A DNA stretch of 64,000 nt from Molanna angustata (GCA_963576475.1 OY754979.1:27993578-28057577), one strand, 5' to 3'. Shown: positions 23,086-35,664, counted from the stretch's first letter. Made by a program: numbers and translations. Notes: generated from the letters alone by a model not told the origin.

Positions 23086-23135
23086 TATCACGCCGTGTTC
23101 CTCGTGGCTTAGGCAGAGAGAACCGAACGCCACAT
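23086..23135. repeat. Scrap of a dispersed moth-type repeat
   Basis: CTATCACGCCGTGTTCCTCG...GGCAGAGAG resembles the 'TATCACGCC...GGGGTAGGCAGAG' repeat seen widely in moth genomes. Related scraps lie at 37530-37590 and 54408-54465. Confidence 0.45.
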
Positions 23136-23451
23136 TTTTTCTATCTTGACAGTCATAAATTTTTGGAGCCCTTTTTTATATGAAAGATTATTAGGTTTGA
23201 GGGAAGCATATCTCTTTGTGTGTATTTACATAAAAAAATGTGGTTCATAAAATAATAGTATTAACATGAGTAGGTACTACTATTACTACCACTAGCCATC
23301 AATCATTATCACTTTGTGTAAATAAACGTTATCTCAAGCAATGGCGAAGATTGTGTTATCATCTAAGAATAATTATATGACCAGTGTTTAAGACAATGTG
23401 TTATGTAAATCTCACGTGAAAACTTATATAACATATATGTACTTAACTGGA
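23136..23451. other. No gene recognised
   Basis: AT-rich. It may be the 3' UTR of the Penelope-like fragment that ends at 23452, but nothing diagnostic is visible. Confidence 0.35.
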
Positions 23452-24003
23452 TTATATACAAACAATTAATTGCACGAGTAAGGGAGTTATTTTCGTATTA
23501 ACGTCCCACAACATGTAAAATATGATGTTTTTAATTGTATTTAATTCTATATTGTAATTTTCTACTGTCATTGGAACATTTTGTAGCCGATGTAACATTG
23601 CATAGAAGGCAGACAACTTATGTGATAGAGGATGATTTGATGAATTATGTATAACTGTGTCTGCGTATGTAGGTTTACGATAAATACTGAAGTCGATTGC
23701 GCTATTTTTTAAAGAAAGAGTTAAATCTAAGAAGTTCAAAGTGGAGTTATTGTCTATTTCAAGAGTTAATTGAATATTTTGGTGAAACGAATGAATTAAA
23801 TTTAAAAACATATTTAACTGGCGAATACTACCCGTCCAAATACAAAAAATATCATCCACATATCGCTTCCACAGTTCTACATACTTCAACAAAGGTGACT
23901 TACTATTAAAAATCTTATTTTCTAAATGGTTTACAAAAATATTTGCTATTAATGGGCTAGCAGGTCCTCCCATCGGGAGACCTTCCTTCTGTTTATATAA
24001 AAC
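23452..24003 (-). pseudogene. Penelope-like element RT fragment
   Basis: The open frame begins upstream of the first Met (LYKQKEGLP leads into MGGPASPLIANIFVNHLE) and runs 173 aa from the Met. It has YVDD at residues 38-41 within WKRYVDDIFCIW, FLDLTL near 80 and YRKPTYADT near 100, then SHKLSAFYAMLHR. The 'G(L)PMG.P.SP..ANIF' and 'YRKPT..D' motifs are hallmarks of Penelope-like RTs and distinguish it from LINE RTs. The upstream RT fingers and the GIY-YIG endonuclease are missing. The fragment starts abruptly at AT-simple sequence (24004-24080). Confidence 0.85.
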
Positions 24004-24077
24004 GTTATTAATCTATAATATCTGGCTTATTATCTATAATCTATAATATCGGGCTTAATATCTATCTGGCTTATTAT

Positions 24078-24273
<196 letters not shown>

Positions 24274-24365
24274 ATATTTGATGTTTTCACGGGTGAAATA
24301 TGTTATAATATTTTTATCTCGGTATTCCCGTGTCAGTAGGTCTTGACTAAGACCATTTGTCTTCC

Positions 24366-24400
24366 GACGTTTCGCCTGAATATCACCAGGCATTTTCAAG
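24366..24400 (-). ncRNA. Degenerate hammerhead-like motif (Penelope pLTR remnant)
   Basis: Minus strand: CTTGAAAATGCCTG, an 8-nt loop, then CAGGCGAAACGTC. This gives a 5-bp stem II (GCCTG/CAGGC) followed by the conserved GAAAC. The CUGANGA core is eroded (TTGAAAA), and the segment after stem III (GTC..GAC) lacks a clear GUH cleavage triplet, so activity is unlikely. Penelope-like elements are known to carry hammerhead motifs in their LTR-like repeats, and an RT fragment of that class lies about 360 bp downstream on the same strand. Confidence 0.5.
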
Positions 24401-24429
24401 GACTTAACGAAAAGCACGCGCGCGACACA

Positions 24430-24829
24430 CGTCTACTCACACTGAAAGCTCACCGTCTTGATGTGTTTTTATTATTGTAAACACTTACATTTTAATACAG
24501 CATTTGTACATCTAGATACAATATAATTAAAACAATGAAACAGATAAAATTCTTAAACCTTGATGCGAATGTAAATATCTTCACTAGGCTAAGAACCTGT
24601 TCTGGAACAGTTTGTGATTCTATATAATCCAACTGTCGATTCGTTCATGAGAATTCAATTCTCTGAATGAATTGACAGTATTAAGCCAAGATGCGTGTAC
24701 CAAGGAACATTTTGTATGGCGTAGTGGACTTTTTGCATGCTAAAAACACCAACTTAGAGGCTTCGCAGCATATATGTTCCTATACATGGATTTACTCAGA
24801 ATTCGGAGTAGAACATTTCATGTGAGTTT
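24430..24829. other. No gene recognised
   Basis: AT-rich. The first part may be further Penelope-like LTR sequence. Nothing else stands out. Confidence 0.3.
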
Positions 24830-25110
24830 TGTGTGTCTGTGCCCCCCCTTATAATTTTTGATCCTCTCAATTTACAGAGCCCAAAATTTCAGAAAAAAAT
24901 ACATACATACCCTCATGCTATTTTCATATTCTGGGTAGAAAAAAGGACTGACCTCCATACTGTCCTATCTTGACATACTTAATACATACCTATCCTAAAA
25001 TATTCAATAATTTGGATTTATGGGTTTATAGTTTGATTCTTATTCTTCAACTATATGTACATACTATCGCTATCGACAGTTGGATCTCATGTGTTACGTG
25101 CAACTAGTAT
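24830..25110 (-). repeat. Dispersed repeat family A, copy 2
   Basis: The reverse complement matches 16630-16875 and 17300-17370 in the same order (GAGATCCAACTG, GGAGGTCAGTC, GAAATTTTGGG, TTATAAGGGGGG). It is moderately diverged and non-coding. Confidence 0.6.
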
Positions 25111-25744
25111 TATATGTATGATTTTAGTGCGCGATGATATTTGAAAACTGTGAGTTTTTCTATGAATATTTTCAGCACTGATACTCTGAAATTGGAGTTC
25201 CATTGTATACAAAAAAGTGTATAGTTTGAAAAATCATTTTTACTTCGGCGACTCTGACTTATTATACCTAATTATTACAATTGTAAATATTATGCTTCAG
25301 TCGATAATGCGATAAATTAAAACATGGGTCGGAAATTAAACCGCGATACGCAAAAGAGCATCCTGTCTATAACTAAGGAAAAAGAGATAAAATATAAAAA
25401 TCATATATTTTATATTATACTTTCTTGGGTATATTTCATTTATTGTAAGACGTTTCGAAATATCTCAAATCGAGAAGAAAGAACGCAAGTCTGGCTTGGA
25501 AGAATGAGGATATAAAGAGGATAGTACGGAGACGTTTGGTTCAGGTGTCGAATATCTAGCTAATACAACGTATAGTCTGTCGAAACAAATTTTTACACAT
25601 TATTTTTTCACAGTTTTGATTTATTACGACGGAACGTTCTCTCCGCGGTTTCTCGGCATAGTCAAGGTCTAAATTAAACTAAACTTGACTAGTTGAAGAT
25701 TGATGTTTGTTCTCAATGTAGTACAGTGACGAAATAATAAGAAT
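25111..25744. other. No gene recognised
   Basis: AT-rich. A 63-codon frame at 25324 has no recognisable features. Confidence 0.3.
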
Positions 25745-25880
25745 AGCTGGTCTCTCAGTATTGTTGGCCCTAAAAACGGCAGAGGACAGAAGCAACTGGA
25801 TGAGTTTTGTCGGGAAAGCATCAATGGATTATCACGATGGGCACGACGACCTTCGTGAATCAAGGACACGACCAGGAATA
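25745..25880 (+). pseudogene. Possible LINE C-terminal scrap
   Basis: One frame reads KTAEDRSNWMSFVGKAS, resembling the 'A.DR..W..LV..A' end of RTE-like polyproteins and the similar piece at 34735-34830. Short and weak. Confidence 0.3.
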
Positions 25881-27557
25881 AGAGGATTCTTATTAACATT
25901 GTCAACAATTAGATTATTTAAGTTTTCTTTTCATTGAACTCGTGATCCGGGATCAGGTGTCAGTTATCCAACTAACTTATCCAGGCAGGCTGACATTTGA
26001 GATACGTCGTTAGATTTATTACTGTACATATTTTCCATAATGTTACAATATTGACCATAACATTTTTATTCATGTAAGTAATCACAATTCGCGTGATTCT
26101 ATCATCGCATGTGTCGAATCTAAAGTCCGCATTAATATTATTTTTTTTAAACAAATTGAGATCTCTCTAGAAAATTCTAGATTGTAAATACATCTACACC
26201 GGTTATGGTTCCAACGACCTCACCTTTGAATATTGTATAATATTATGTAGTAAGAGGCAATACCACTGAATGAAAATTATCGAGAACATTCGGTGCTGTA
26301 AGGCCGCTCATTCTGTCGCGTGCTATCAAACATTATATTTGAATACAAAGTTGTCGTGATGCATTCATTTTCCATTGGATCAAATTAGTTTCTTTAGGTT
26401 ATTATTTAGTTTATTACGGTAAACGAAATTTTTCGCATACGTGCCAGCTTCAAATATTCGTTCTTGTTCTTCCACCTTCATTTGGTCTGCGTCATATTAT
26501 TCTTGGGATCCTACTCCTGGATTTACTGTCTCTCTATCATTTGGTGGCCTGTCTGAAGGTCTGCTGCTTAGTGATTTAGCTGTGGAACACGGTGGTATCT
26601 ATCTTTGTACGCATTATATGCAAATTTAAAATTACATTATTTATTCTAAGTCTAAAAACAATCGGCGATTATGAAAATCAGTATCTCACCTCACCTAGCA
26701 AATAATAATAAAAACAGTAACATTTTATATAAAGGGAAAGGAAGATTTAGGCCTAACTAGGTTGGCTGATTTCTAGCTTTAAAAGACGTCAACTCTAGAG
26801 TCCCACATCCTTACGATCTATATTATGTGTTTTTTTAAATAAAATTCTATTGGCTATACTTGTGCATATTAACATTTTAAAAATATTCTATCAATAAGTT
26901 CATAAATAAAAAAAATATAGTTTTCGAGCAACCTTTATTAATATTTTGTTTGTATCCGAATAGAACGATTACATTGAATTTGTAGTTCAATAATAATAAT
27001 TATTGCTATAGCACTTGGTGTGCCGATGATAATTTATTATCGTGTTTTGTGTCTGGATTTAATCAAGCGTTGAGTGTTATTGTTATTGGTTCTCATTACC
27101 TCAGCCGCTATCACATATCCAAATAACCAATAATATGAAAATATTCAATTTCGCTACACATTGTAATTCTCTTTGTCGGATCTTTTCTCCGTATTATTAT
27201 AATGCTAGATAATTAACAAAAACAATATAATACGTTGGTATCTACGTATGATTGCTCGATATAAAACGAAGAATCATCTTTGCATATTTCAGTCTACTTC
27301 GTATACTTAAATATCGTTTTATTATCTCCTCAGCCTTGCACACTGCACTCGCTACTGTTTACCAATATTACAAGGAACTTTAGCGTGACTTGTAATTTTC
27401 CTAATAGCTACGTATTATTGTGATTATAAAAATAAAAAAAAATGATTTATTAACGCTAATCTAACGAACTGATGCTTATAAAATTGAAATAATTTTCTCA
27501 GAAAGGTGTTGAAATACCAATTGTCCATACTGCTATGGTGGTCCTTAATATTTATAC
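25881..27557. other. No gene recognised; possible 3' flank of a minus-strand exon
   Basis: AT-rich. An AATAAA on the minus strand at 27451-27446 lies about 110 bp beyond the stop of the candidate terminal exon at 27558 and could be its polyadenylation signal, though such hexamers are common here. 26440-26640 has a short open frame without features. Confidence 0.35.
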
Positions 27558-27731
27558 TTAAAATTTGACTAAAAACTCGAAAGTGTTATCGAACAAATTG
27601 TGATCTGGAAATTTTCGGAGTGTCTTCGATCTCTCGAGGGTGTGGAGGTTGTCTTTCGAAGCTGGCCGTGCGAGAGATGAGGGGCTTCGGGTGGAGCCAT
27701 AGGCTTTGCGGCCCATCCCAGGAGCGGTCGG
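27558..27731 (-). CDS. Candidate terminal exon of a host gene
   Basis: A GC-rich island in AT-rich DNA. On the minus strand a pyrimidine-rich tract ending in GCTTCCGCAG precedes an open 58-codon block (57 aa plus stop) that starts PTAPGMGRKAYGSTRSPSS, continues with a Ser/Lys/Arg-rich stretch and ends FEFLVKF and TAA. The block begins in phase 0, which matches the phase-0 donor of the exon at 32025-32188; joined, the boundary would read SNSPQ-PTAPG. The same frame stays open further upstream (to 27827), so the acceptor is a guess. A second minus frame (27792-27586, ending SRSQFVR) is also open, and the plus strand could instead be a retroelement ORF1 scrap. Host origin is plausible, not shown. 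Confidence 0.3.
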   Translation of the reverse strand, partial: PTAPGMGRKAYGSTRSPSSLARPASKDNLHTLERSKTLRKFPDHNLFDNTFEFLVKF

Positions 27732-28030
27732 CTGCGGAAGCGGAGGCACGGGACAGCTGCGTCTCCTCGCCGGTGAGCTCGGAGTCGGGCAAGGCGAGTT
27801 AACACGAGGGGAGGAAGCCCGCCACACTGTCGCCGGTAAAGGAGGGGCACGAGGCGTGCGCGTAGAGTCAACTTATATGTACATTGAGCCGGATAACAAC
27901 TGTCGCAGATCTGGATCGCTTTCAGACAGGCTCGGAACAGACGTTACAGAACAGATCCGAGAAGAAGCCCGGAGAAGGGTGGCACTCGTAACTCGTATTA
28001 GCAAAAGGCAGTCGACGAATGGATAACTAT
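27732..28030 (+). other. GC-rich island, possible retroelement ORF1 scrap
   Basis: The plus-strand frame 27706-28026 ends with VTEQIREEARRRVALVTRIS, and an earlier frame holds SSPVSSESGKAS. Acid/Ser-rich plus Arg-rich patches of this kind resemble ORF1 of R1/TRAS-type LINEs, but there is no zinc knuckle and no continuous frame. It may equally be non-coding DNA next to the minus-strand exon candidate. Confidence 0.2.
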
Positions 28031-28388
28031 AAAGCAAAATAAAGAAAAACTTTATGAAGGTATTTTTTTAAAAAAAGTTTCGGTACCTCCATAAGAATAA
28101 TTTTGTATACTTGTGCTTATAAGACGTTCTGCAAAATATTTTGTAGCGACGGTTTTGATCGATTCTGCTTTTGCAACGAGTGATGCGATAATAGATAAGA
28201 TTTCTCATTGCCAAGGCATCTATCAACAAGATTTAAAGTACCTACTAGAAGAAAACACCAAATATATCCCTGTCTGTATCGTGACACACTGCCCAACATG
28301 ATGGAATACTGTAAGTATTTATTTCATAATTTTAATATTATTTTACATTAATTTCATAATCTGTTTCATTTTTGTGTCAGCACTTTTG
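28031..28388. other. No gene recognised
   Basis: AT-rich apart from a 62-codon frame at 28113 with no known features. It ends at the insertion point of Jockey copy B. Confidence 0.3.
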
Positions 28389-29966
<1,578 letters not shown>

Positions 29967-29974
29967 TCAGCTTA

Positions 29975-30345
29975 ATGTATTTTACTCTCCATAGAATGAA
30001 ATAGTGGAGAGTCATGATTTCACATTTTTAAACATATTTTTTTTTACATAAATTTCTCAACGGGTATCATGAAGAGAGTGCACACTATGAATTTCGTCGT
30101 GATGTTTTTGTATGTATGGTATACGGAATATCTTTTTTGTGTACTCTCAACGGCCCAAACTATAAGCCCGATCGACTTCAAATTAACGTCATAAGGTGTA
30201 AAGTGCATTGACCTAGAGATGATTAGTTTTCCATGGACAACTTTTAATTTCTTCACTATGAAGTCATCATTTACGTTTTTTTGTGTCCTCTCTGCAGCCC
30301 AAACGTCCATTTTCCATAGGTATCCGTTAATTTCTTCTCTATGAT
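29975..30345 (+). repeat. Dispersed repeat family B, copy 1
   Basis: Shares long blocks with 36950-37270: TTTACTCTCCA, TTTCTCAACGGGT, GTCGTGATGT, GCCCAAACTATAAG, CCGATCGACTTCA, GATTAGTTTTCCAT and CTATGATTTCATCTG. Non-coding; type unknown. Jockey copy B ends immediately upstream. Confidence 0.65.
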
Positions 30346-30384
30346 TTCATCTGCCCAAATTTTCAAAATCACATTGATAAGGAA

Positions 30385-30566
30385 CTCAAAAAATTACATT
30401 GATAAGGGAACTCAATAAGAAGGCATAATTGGTGAACGTTGCGCAAGCGCATAAAGTGATCACGTAAACCAGCCGATGACGGGTCGTTATCCCTGTAGGT
30501 GCCTCGAGTTCCTAGTTCTTCTATAATATCCCAACTTCGTCTCTATTGAGATGTTAAAAAGTTTGT
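30385..30566 (-). mobile_element. MITE C, half copy
   Basis: The reverse complement matches the left half of the 400-bp element at 40258-40657: CAATAGAGACGAAGTT, ACAGGG, GGCTGGTTTACGTGATCACTT and GTTGCGCAACGTTCACCAAT-like blocks in the same order. The other half is missing. Confidence 0.7.
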
Positions 30567-30567
30567 T

Positions 30568-31252
30568 AAGGGGACGACTGCTGCCAACGTACCTATTTTT
30601 CAATTTAATGTCCCATCATTATTTCTAATCAAATCGTTTTGAAAAAAATAATTTAAATAGTTTAGGTATTAATAAATAAAAATATACCTTAACTTTTTAA
30701 TAATGTTCTGTATACATTATTGTAGAAAAATAATGGCATACCCCGATTTTCAACGTTTATCTAAAATTCTTAATAAAAGTAGCAATATATTTTTTTTAAT
30801 CTAAGAAGACAAAAATATCTGGAAATATGTATGTTGTGACGTTGCATTAATGCTTCAGGTTTAGTAAAAAAAAACATAAAACATTTATTTTCCATTCAGC
30901 GCCATTGTGAAATAATAGTTTTTTTTTGTTTATTTACTTAACGCGATGCATTAATGCAACATCACAACATATTTTTCCAGATAATCTGTTCTTCTTTATT
31001 AAAAAAAATATATTGCTCTATACCTTATAGTTTTTTAGAAATATAAGATAAATGTCAAAAATTGGGGTATGCTTTTTATTTTTGTACAAGAATATAATAT
31101 ACAGAACATAATTAAAAAGTTAAGGTATATTTTTCTTTATTAATATCCAAACTATATAACTAAGATATTTTTTTCAAAATGATTCGTTTTGTAGTAATGG
31201 TGCAATATCAAATTGAAAATAAAGGTACGTTGGCAGCAGTCGCCCCTTAGTA
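30568..31252. mobile_element. Large foldback element, arms about 300 bp, TA target
   Basis: The left end AGGGGACGACTGCTGCCAAC mirrors the right end (GTTGGCAGCAGTCGCCCCT). Homology between the arms continues inward (AAGTTAAGGTATA; ACATATTTCCAGAT; TGCATTAATGCA) almost to the centre. TA flanks both ends (TA|AGGGG ... CCCCT|TA), as for Tc1/mariner-type elements. No ORF is present, so it would depend on a transposase in trans. The arms are clearly diverged, suggesting an old insertion. Confidence 0.75.
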
Positions 31253-32024
31253 AAAATATAATTTGACTCTTGACATTGAAAAAATCCATTGTTTGCCTAT
31301 AAATATGCAATTAAAAAATATTTGATTTTTAAGAGTTATTTTATCAATGTTTATTAACAATTGTATTGCGAATTTCCAATAAAATAGAATTAATCTTATG
31401 TAGAAATAAAGTTTTCCATTTTATTTTATTAGAAATGCTATATTATTTTTGGAAAAACCTTCTTTATCTGTTGTGAAAAACGTATTTTAAGCTTTAGTTG
31501 TGATTGCCAAAATCTTTTTTATGAACATGCATTAGTTTAAAGTGTTTTTTAACTATGCAGATAATGGTTTATTTATGAACATGTTTGTTGCTCGTCTAAT
31601 GTTGTTTATTTTGTTATCGGTTTGTGTCCTTGTTTATTATTTCTACGAAACATTAACAACAACATGAGAACAATAATATTTATGTGAAAAATGGAGTAAC
31701 CAAGTGGATACAAAAAATAAATTATCTTGGGTCAGAGGACACACGTTAAGTTCATCAGTCCAGTTGTATTCTTATAATTATATACCTATCAATTTGTAAC
31801 AATGTTGCTATGAGTTGAAGTCGAAATCAAATATGTCTATAGGCACTTACATTTTACAGTATAACCTTAAGTGGATTTTTACATATTTAGTAATTTTAAC
31901 ATTAGATATATTTAAATTTATAAACTGCAGTATTATTTGTGTTTTGATGGTTTCAGCTAGTTGTGATCCAATTGCAAATCTCATCTCAAATGGAGGTATA
32001 AAAATAGGTATTCTCAACATTTAC
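31253..32024. other. AT-rich; likely intron if the 32025 exon is real
   Basis: No gene of its own. Plus-strand frames across 31815-32374 overlap the minus-strand exon candidate and look like shadows. Confidence 0.4.
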
Positions 32025-32188
32025 CTGTGGGCTATTGGATGTTGTTCCTGTTTCTATGGTTTCTGTTTTTATCGGCATAACCTCGCAATTGGAGATGTCA
32101 CCATTTGGTAACCCTTTTTTGGAACTACGCAATTTGTCGTTCTTCAAATTTTTCAAGGCTATCGATGCTGCATTGCATAATGTGGCAT
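32025..32188 (-). CDS. Candidate internal exon of a host gene
   Basis: On the minus strand TTTTGCCTTTACCAG precedes and GTAAATG follows a 164-nt block that is open in one frame: two bases completing a split codon, then 54 codons. It reads ATLCNAASIALKNLKNDK, then a Lys/Ser-rich stretch, then SNCEVMPIKTETIETG and TTSNSPQ. The composition is hydrophilic and protein-like, unlike the hydrophobic shadow frames of this AT-rich DNA. It bears no RT, transposase or gag motif. Both splice sites fit consensus (pyrimidine tract-CAG; CAG|GTAAAT), and the exon leaves in phase 0. I do not recognise the protein; the Ser/Thr/Lys-rich, motif-free sequence would fit a linker in a nuclear regulator. A matching phase-0 exon candidate lies at 27558-27731. 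Confidence 0.5.
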
Positions 32189-33758
32189 CTGGTAAAGGCA
32201 AAAATACATTTTTTGGTCTCTAGATTTCCACTAGGTACCCTAAAAATTCATTCCCTAAAATGTTACAAACTCCGTAGAACTAAATTGACCAAACTGATAA
32301 CGATGCAAGCTTTCCAACACAAAAACACAAAAGGAGTTATTGAGTACCTACCTCATGAATCGGACAGTACCTAATTAACTTGTCTGAATTTCAAATATTG
32401 AATTTTGTAGGTACCTACGCAGATAGCTTACGTATGACAAAGAAGAATCATTTAAAGGTTGTAATCATTCTCACTTAATGCATCATTGATTATATTGTTG
32501 TGAGTGTATAAATACTTGTATTCCTGTAAATTACTTTCAAGTCAATATTTATAATATGGAGATCATCGCTGCGTTGTTTGTTTGATATTAGTGATGTCTT
32601 CATTGGTTATGTTTAGTTTACATTACAAGCTGAATTTTGCTGACATTCCAATATTTCAAACATCACTAAATGTGTTTATTATATTCTCGATACGAATAGT
32701 GTTTATTTTATTTTACGCAGATATCTTCAACTCTGTCCTGTTGATATTATTTATTTTAATAGTATTTTATGAGTTTAATCAAATGCATTTCCTCAATTTA
32801 ATAAGCATTCGTACGATTCTATTCAAATGTGTTATCATTTATAATGCAATTATACTATCAATTTTAAGAATCATGTTCAAATGCATTTCTACATCGGCGA
32901 ATGCCGAATTTAATAATATAAAACATGAAAATTACAATACAATTATTTCTATAAAATATTCGACTCTTATGCTGCTAATCATTCATGTATAAAAACAAAT
33001 TATGAATAATTAAACTCGTGTTTAAAAAGTAGTTTGAAGCCATCACAATTATTTCGTTGTTAAGAAATTCTGTTTTACCTGTCGTTATCGCGAGTTATCA
33101 TTATATTTAGGGGCCATCAGCAATGCACACGCCCCCGTCACATGACACGTTAATTTGAAGATGCCTGTTTTGCACACCGCCTGTCTTTTAATGCAGGGCC
33201 TCAACACATTAAATTGGAGGTGGGTTTGCGGTATCACAGAGTCGCTAATTGACTCAACACACAATATCGAGCGCCGCGCTGAAATGGGTGAATGACGTCG
33301 TTGTGTTTGATAACTGGATATCATACTTAATAATCTCGTACCTATAATCATTTTCGCACATGAGGTGTCTTACTGATCATTCGAGACTTGTAAAATGAGA
33401 ACAATGGTCGGCAAATAAAGACATCTGAAGGCAACAGAATCTGTCAAATACGCGATCGCCGAATTCATAATTTACTCCCATTGTTGATGAGGCAAGTAGC
33501 AACTATTTTATAGTCATTTTTTTAATAAGGCACAGCCACCAATAGAGGCGGATTTGTGCTGTACAATATAGATCATAATATATTTACTGTTGAAAAGAAG
33601 AGTAAAAACAGAATTCCATTAGATCTCAGAGAAATAGGGGTTTACATTAAACGATTGCAAAAGGAAAGCATATGTACAAGCATTTAAATAATTTCCAATA
33701 AATCATTAAATGCTTCAATCACTTTATAATGATCGAGTAAAAGGCTTCCTACAATCAG
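32189..33758. other. AT-rich, with a GC-richer patch at 33100-33330
   Basis: Apart from the hydrophobic frame annotated separately, no gene is recognised. 33100-33330 is GC-richer than its surroundings, free of recognisable repeats and without a good frame. It could be a conserved non-coding or 5'-flanking element of the candidate minus-strand gene. Confidence 0.3.
32582..32992 (+). CDS. Hydrophobic ORF of unknown nature
   Basis: About 136 codons open (the upstream codon is TTG; the first ATG is a few codons in). It is rich in Ile, Phe and Leu with three or four hydrophobic stretches that could be membrane segments, ending near a more polar tail (ANAEFNNIKHENYN). It could be a relic exon of a chemoreceptor-like membrane protein or simply AT-driven open sequence. 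AT-rich DNA readily gives Ile/Phe/Leu-rich frames, so I lean to chance. No splice or poly-A context supports it. Confidence 0.15.
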   Translation: MILVMSSLVMFSLHYKLNFADIPIFQTSLNVFIIFSIRIVFILFYADIFNSVLLILFILIVFYEFNQMHFLNLISIRTILFKCVIIYNAIILSILRIMFKCISTSANAEFNNIKHENYNTIISIKYSTLMLLIIHV

Positions 33759-34130
33759 CTATATCTTTATACCGGTGGTGGAGATGAATTTAGCTATTTC
33801 TAATATTACATGTCGTGAGCCAATCGCCAACAGATGCTCCATATTAAAGGGTCTTTCTATTTTCACCATTTCTCCGTACATACCTCTATCCGAGACCAAC
33901 GGGCAGGCAAAGAACACATGGTTCAGTGTCTCGAGATCCTGAACGCACTCGCAATATGGGCTGTTAACAACTCCTATTCTGAATAGATGAGGGGCTATTG
34001 AGCAATGTCCGATCCGCATTCTACATATAGTTGAGACGACACATTTATTCAACTGATAAGCTGTATACCAAGGCTTTCTTGGTATCGTAGGTTGAATATC
34101 TTTATAAAATCTGCCTTTGTTCGAAGTCGG
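33759..34130 (-). pseudogene. LINE C-terminal fragment with Cys/His motif
   Basis: The minus frame reads FYKDIQPTIPRKPWY, NKCVVSTICRMRIGHCS, LFRIGVVNSPYCECV, LETLNHVFFACPLV. The 'R.R.GHC...L...G...S..C.C...E...H.FF.CP' arrangement is the C-terminal CCHC-type tail of I/Jockey/R1-like LINE polyproteins. The frame is open upstream of the first Met and closes near 34130. RT and endonuclease are absent. Confidence 0.7.
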
Positions 34131-34734
34131 AGAGTTTCATTCCTTCTCCCACTCGTTCTAAGTTCGAGACTTGAATTTTATAGTAATTGTGACGCGTTGT
34201 GGAAGGGAGTGCTGCGCACGCATGCACATGAAACATCACCTAAGGAAAATCTACTAGAAAACTATCCGTGTTTCTAGATGACACGTCGCCACACTTCTAG
34301 GATACTCTAGAAGCATCTGGAGATTTCCAGGACGTGATCCGCCAGCTAGAGGCGTGTGACGAAACCATCATTTATCTCAGAATTCCCGAAAACGTACCTT
34401 CATTATAATTCCGACAATTATCATACTTCAAACAGTCATACCTAAAAGTCAATCTTTACATAATGATTGGAGTAATGAACTTCACAGACAGTCTTCACAC
34501 AGATAGTTCGACGGATTTTTGTTAATGTACTTAATAATACTCATTTCAAACAATTTTTACTTCGTTTTTGTACATATTATTCACTTGTAGTCCGACATCA
34601 GATTCAGATGCTGCAGTTTCAGACACTTCTTTTATGAATTATTATTGACTTTATTAAGGCAAAAAAAACAAGTAGTTTAAAGATCCACTGTATTCAATAA
34701 CATAACAAGTACCATCAATAACATAACAGCTCCT
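34131..34734. other. No gene recognised
   Basis: 34190-34390 is GC-richer without a convincing frame; the remainder is AT-rich. Confidence 0.3.
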
Positions 34735-34830
34735 GCAGGTCCCTAACTGGAGAACGGCGGCTGAGGATAGAAGAGGTTGGAGGCGCTTGTTGAAGGAGGC
34801 TAAGGCTCGATTTGGGCTGTAGCGCCATCG
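34735..34830 (+). pseudogene. RTE-like LINE, last codons
   Basis: The frame reads VPNWRTAAEDRRGWRRLLKE then AKARFGL and a stop. The 'W...A.DR..WR.L...A....GL*' ending is typical of RTE-type polyproteins. Nothing upstream is retained. Confidence 0.55.
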
Positions 34831-35009
34831 AAGAGGAAGAACAAGTATCAGTCATCCAGAGTATTAAATGGCTATGAATGATGTTCCGACAATTTTGAAA
34901 TCATCCGCATATCCCAAGTATTTATTTGGCTGCTTTTATAATATTGTTTTGTAAAAATATATATTATTTATTTATTTGTCTGATCAGCTGTCTATATCAC
35001 TATTGGACC
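34831..35009. other. No gene recognised
   Basis: AT-rich spacer with a short TATTTATTTATT tract, possibly a LINE tail. Confidence 0.3.
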
Positions 35010-35205
35010 AGTTTACTACCAATACGTCCATTCAACACAATCCCTCTTTCGACCGAGAAGGCTGACTACTGTCCACCTTGTGTGATTACGTCGGTCAAAT
35101 CTGTGATCTAAACCCGTTCTCAGAATTCTTTCATTCTCTCTCAGAATTTGTTCATTGTGCGCACCTCGACTTGGTAAGCAGTAGACAGTGTCGATGATTT
35201 GCAAT
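35010..35205 (-). pseudogene. Possible LINE C-terminal scrap
   Basis: The minus frame reads IIDTVYCLPSRGAHNEQIL, RENERILRTG, then a basic stretch to a stop. The spacing resembles the 'D...H...CP.....R..L' tail of Jockey/R1-like polyproteins, but the key His and Cys positions are degraded. Confidence 0.25.
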
Positions 35206-35664
35206 TATTATGTACACCTGTATTTCAACCAAACCAGTTTCATTGACAATATGTATTTAACCAAATATGTGTCTGGGTTCTTTTGTACGCGCAGTATACA
35301 AATCTATTTCACATTTCTCAAGCATGGATTCGAAAAAGCTGTTATGCCTTGTTTACATTGATTTGGTGTTAAGCAATTTGGTAAGTACAGTAGTGTAAAC
35401 AGCTTGGACAGTAACGAGTCAAGCAAACGAGTAAACAGCTTGGACAGTTGCAAGTTGAACGAAATAGAATCGCTTTCTTTTTCTTCGGCAAGTTACACCC
35501 CTCGCGCGTTCGCTCATCCTCCCGCTCGACTCACTACTTGGCGCGTGTAAACGCGTGCATTGAAGTTTGCATTCGTAAAATCAAAAACAAGTATAGTTTT
35601 TTTTAATTAGCTTGTTAATTTATCTTCTTGTGTTAGGTTGAAACATGTTATTCTTTGTACTAAA
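35206..35664. other. Unassigned, with a CpG-richer patch at 35385-35570
   Basis: The patch contains two copies of GTAAACAGCTTGGACAG about 40 bp apart, then CTCGCGCGTTCGCTC and GGCGCGTGTAAACGCGTG. It may be the end of a DNA transposon or a promoter-like island; no frame supports a gene. Confidence 0.3.

Noticed and set aside
32035..32374. Plus-strand ORFs of 62 and 89 aa
   Set aside because: They overlap the minus-strand exon candidate, have no splice context and read as antisense shadows.
33079..33100. First coding exon on the minus strand (ATG...GACAG|GTAAAAC)
   Set aside because: It would leave two bases of a codon, which does not fit the 32025-32188 exon (needs one base); the joined frame hits a stop.
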